From Rhodoferax sp. (GTDB taxonomy: Bacteria; Pseudomonadota; Gammaproteobacteria; Burkholderiales; Burkholderiaceae_C): DNA of 64,000 nt. The DNA lies in the NCBI RefSeq assembly GCF_023700745.1, contig NZ_JAMPYG010000013.1, positions 1-64,000 of the forward strand, read 5' to 3'. A program made the position numbers and the translations under genes. This document shows positions 63,513 to 64,000 of this stretch, piece by piece. The notes under the pieces are model-generated. The model had not been told where the DNA came from, did not search any database, and worked only from the letters and a program-made list of their open reading frames with translations. How positions within the stretch are numbered: position 1 is the first letter of the stretch; each line of letters starts with the position of its first letter.

Positions 63513-64000
63513 ATGTCGAAATTCCTGACTGCCGCCTTTTACAAATTTGTCGAGCTGCCCGACTACACAGCGCTGAAAGAACCCCTGCTGGCGTTTTGCC
63601 AGCAACACGGCGTCAAAGGCATGATTTTGCTGGCCACCGAGGGTATCAACAGCACCATTGCCGGCCCGGCCGAAGGCGTGCACGCGGTACTGGCCTATTT
63701 GCGCCAGGATCCGCGACTGGCCGACCTGCAGCACAAGGAAGCCTGGTCGGACAAGGCGCCGTTCTACCGCATGAAGGTACGCCTGAAACGTGAGATCGTC
63801 ACGCTCGGGGTACCCGAGGCCAACCCGGCCAAACTGGCGGGTACCTATGTCAAACCAGCCGACTGGAACCAGCTCATTTCTGACCCCGAGGTGGTGGTAG
63901 TTGACACCCGCAACCACTATGAGGTGGACATTGGCAGCTTCGCCGGCGCGCTCAATCCGCACATCGACAGTTTTTCGGAACTGCCGCAATGGGTCGAACA
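63513..64000 (+). CDS. trhO: tRNA uridine(34) hydroxylase, 5' part
   Basis: The first 162 residues of a TrhO (YceA) type rhodanese protein, cut by the window end. The N-terminal domain (LLAFCQQHGVKGMILLATEGINSTIAG) and a basic block (YRMKVRLKREIVTLG) are typical; the rhodanese domain begins with VVVVDTRNHYEVDIGSFAGA. The catalytic Cys would lie past the window. The enzyme makes 5-hydroxyuridine at tRNA position 34. The ATG at 63513 begins the family alignment. Confidence 0.93.
   Translation, partial: MSKFLTAAFYKFVELPDYTALKEPLLAFCQQHGVKGMILLATEGINSTIAGPAEGVHAVLAYLRQDPRLADLQHKEAWSDKAPFYRMKVRLKREIVTLGVPEANPAKLAGTYVKPADWNQLISDPEVVVVDTRNHYEVDIGSFAGALNPHIDSFSELPQWVE

Overview
The window is about 60% G+C and densely coded. 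Its genes are those of a betaproteobacterium of the order Burkholderiales, most likely a Comamonadaceae of the Rhodoferax/Polaromonas type. The assignment is inference from gene content and protein style: nadE-P-II linkage, a potassium-independent H+-pyrophosphatase, a small SRP RNA next to dnaX, and many short envelope lipoproteins. No tRNA, rRNA, CRISPR array, transposase gene or prophage was seen.

Layout. 1-7.1 kb: RDD protein, nadE with a P-II gene, a FemAB-like acyltransferase, and divergent soluble (ppa) and membrane (hppA) pyrophosphatases. 7.1-10.2 kb: moaA-mobA-moeA for molybdenum cofactor. 10.2-20.1 kb: small membrane protein, AI-2E-type permease, cbpA-cbpM, a calcium-type P-ATPase with a Ca2+/Na+ exchanger, facing a BON-Hsp20-Lon operon. 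20.3-23.1 kb: an ice-binding-like (DUF3494) lipoprotein and an OmpA porin. 23.1-29.1 kb: hydrolase, truncated hemoglobin, flavin oxidoreductase, a large LuxR-type ATPase regulator and a DUF4242 protein. 29.3-45.3 kb: an envelope-stress region with BON, YXWGXW, AsmA, glycine-zipper, DUF3309, DUF4398 and OmpA-like proteins, mixed with regulators (Crp/Fnr protein, REC-PAS protein, CHASE3 hybrid kinase), a second Lon-type protease and fumC. 45.5-49.8 kb: RND efflux pair. 50-56.5 kb: rnhA, methyltransferase, gloB, mltD, recR, ybaB, dnaX. 56.5-64 kb: yegP, SRP RNA, winged-helix protein, FKBP isomerase, grpE-dnaK-dnaJ, a beta-CASP metallo-hydrolase and the start of trhO.

The strongest unexplained signal is an inverted repeat, consensus TGTNCGCNNGCGNACA. 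Nine good copies and one weak one lie only in intergenic DNA, 56-132 bases upstream of the small envelope/stress genes and of the sensory genes themselves (hybrid kinase, REC-PAS-Crp/Fnr operon). I propose that it is the operator of an undescribed envelope-stress regulon, with the Crp/Fnr protein at 33.1-33.8 kb as the first candidate regulator. Other notable items are a three-copy hairpin repeat family, a deleted YihY/BrkB pseudogene, a GNRA-capped hairpin after the SRP RNA, a structured hppA leader, and a divergent gene pair whose start codons overlap.
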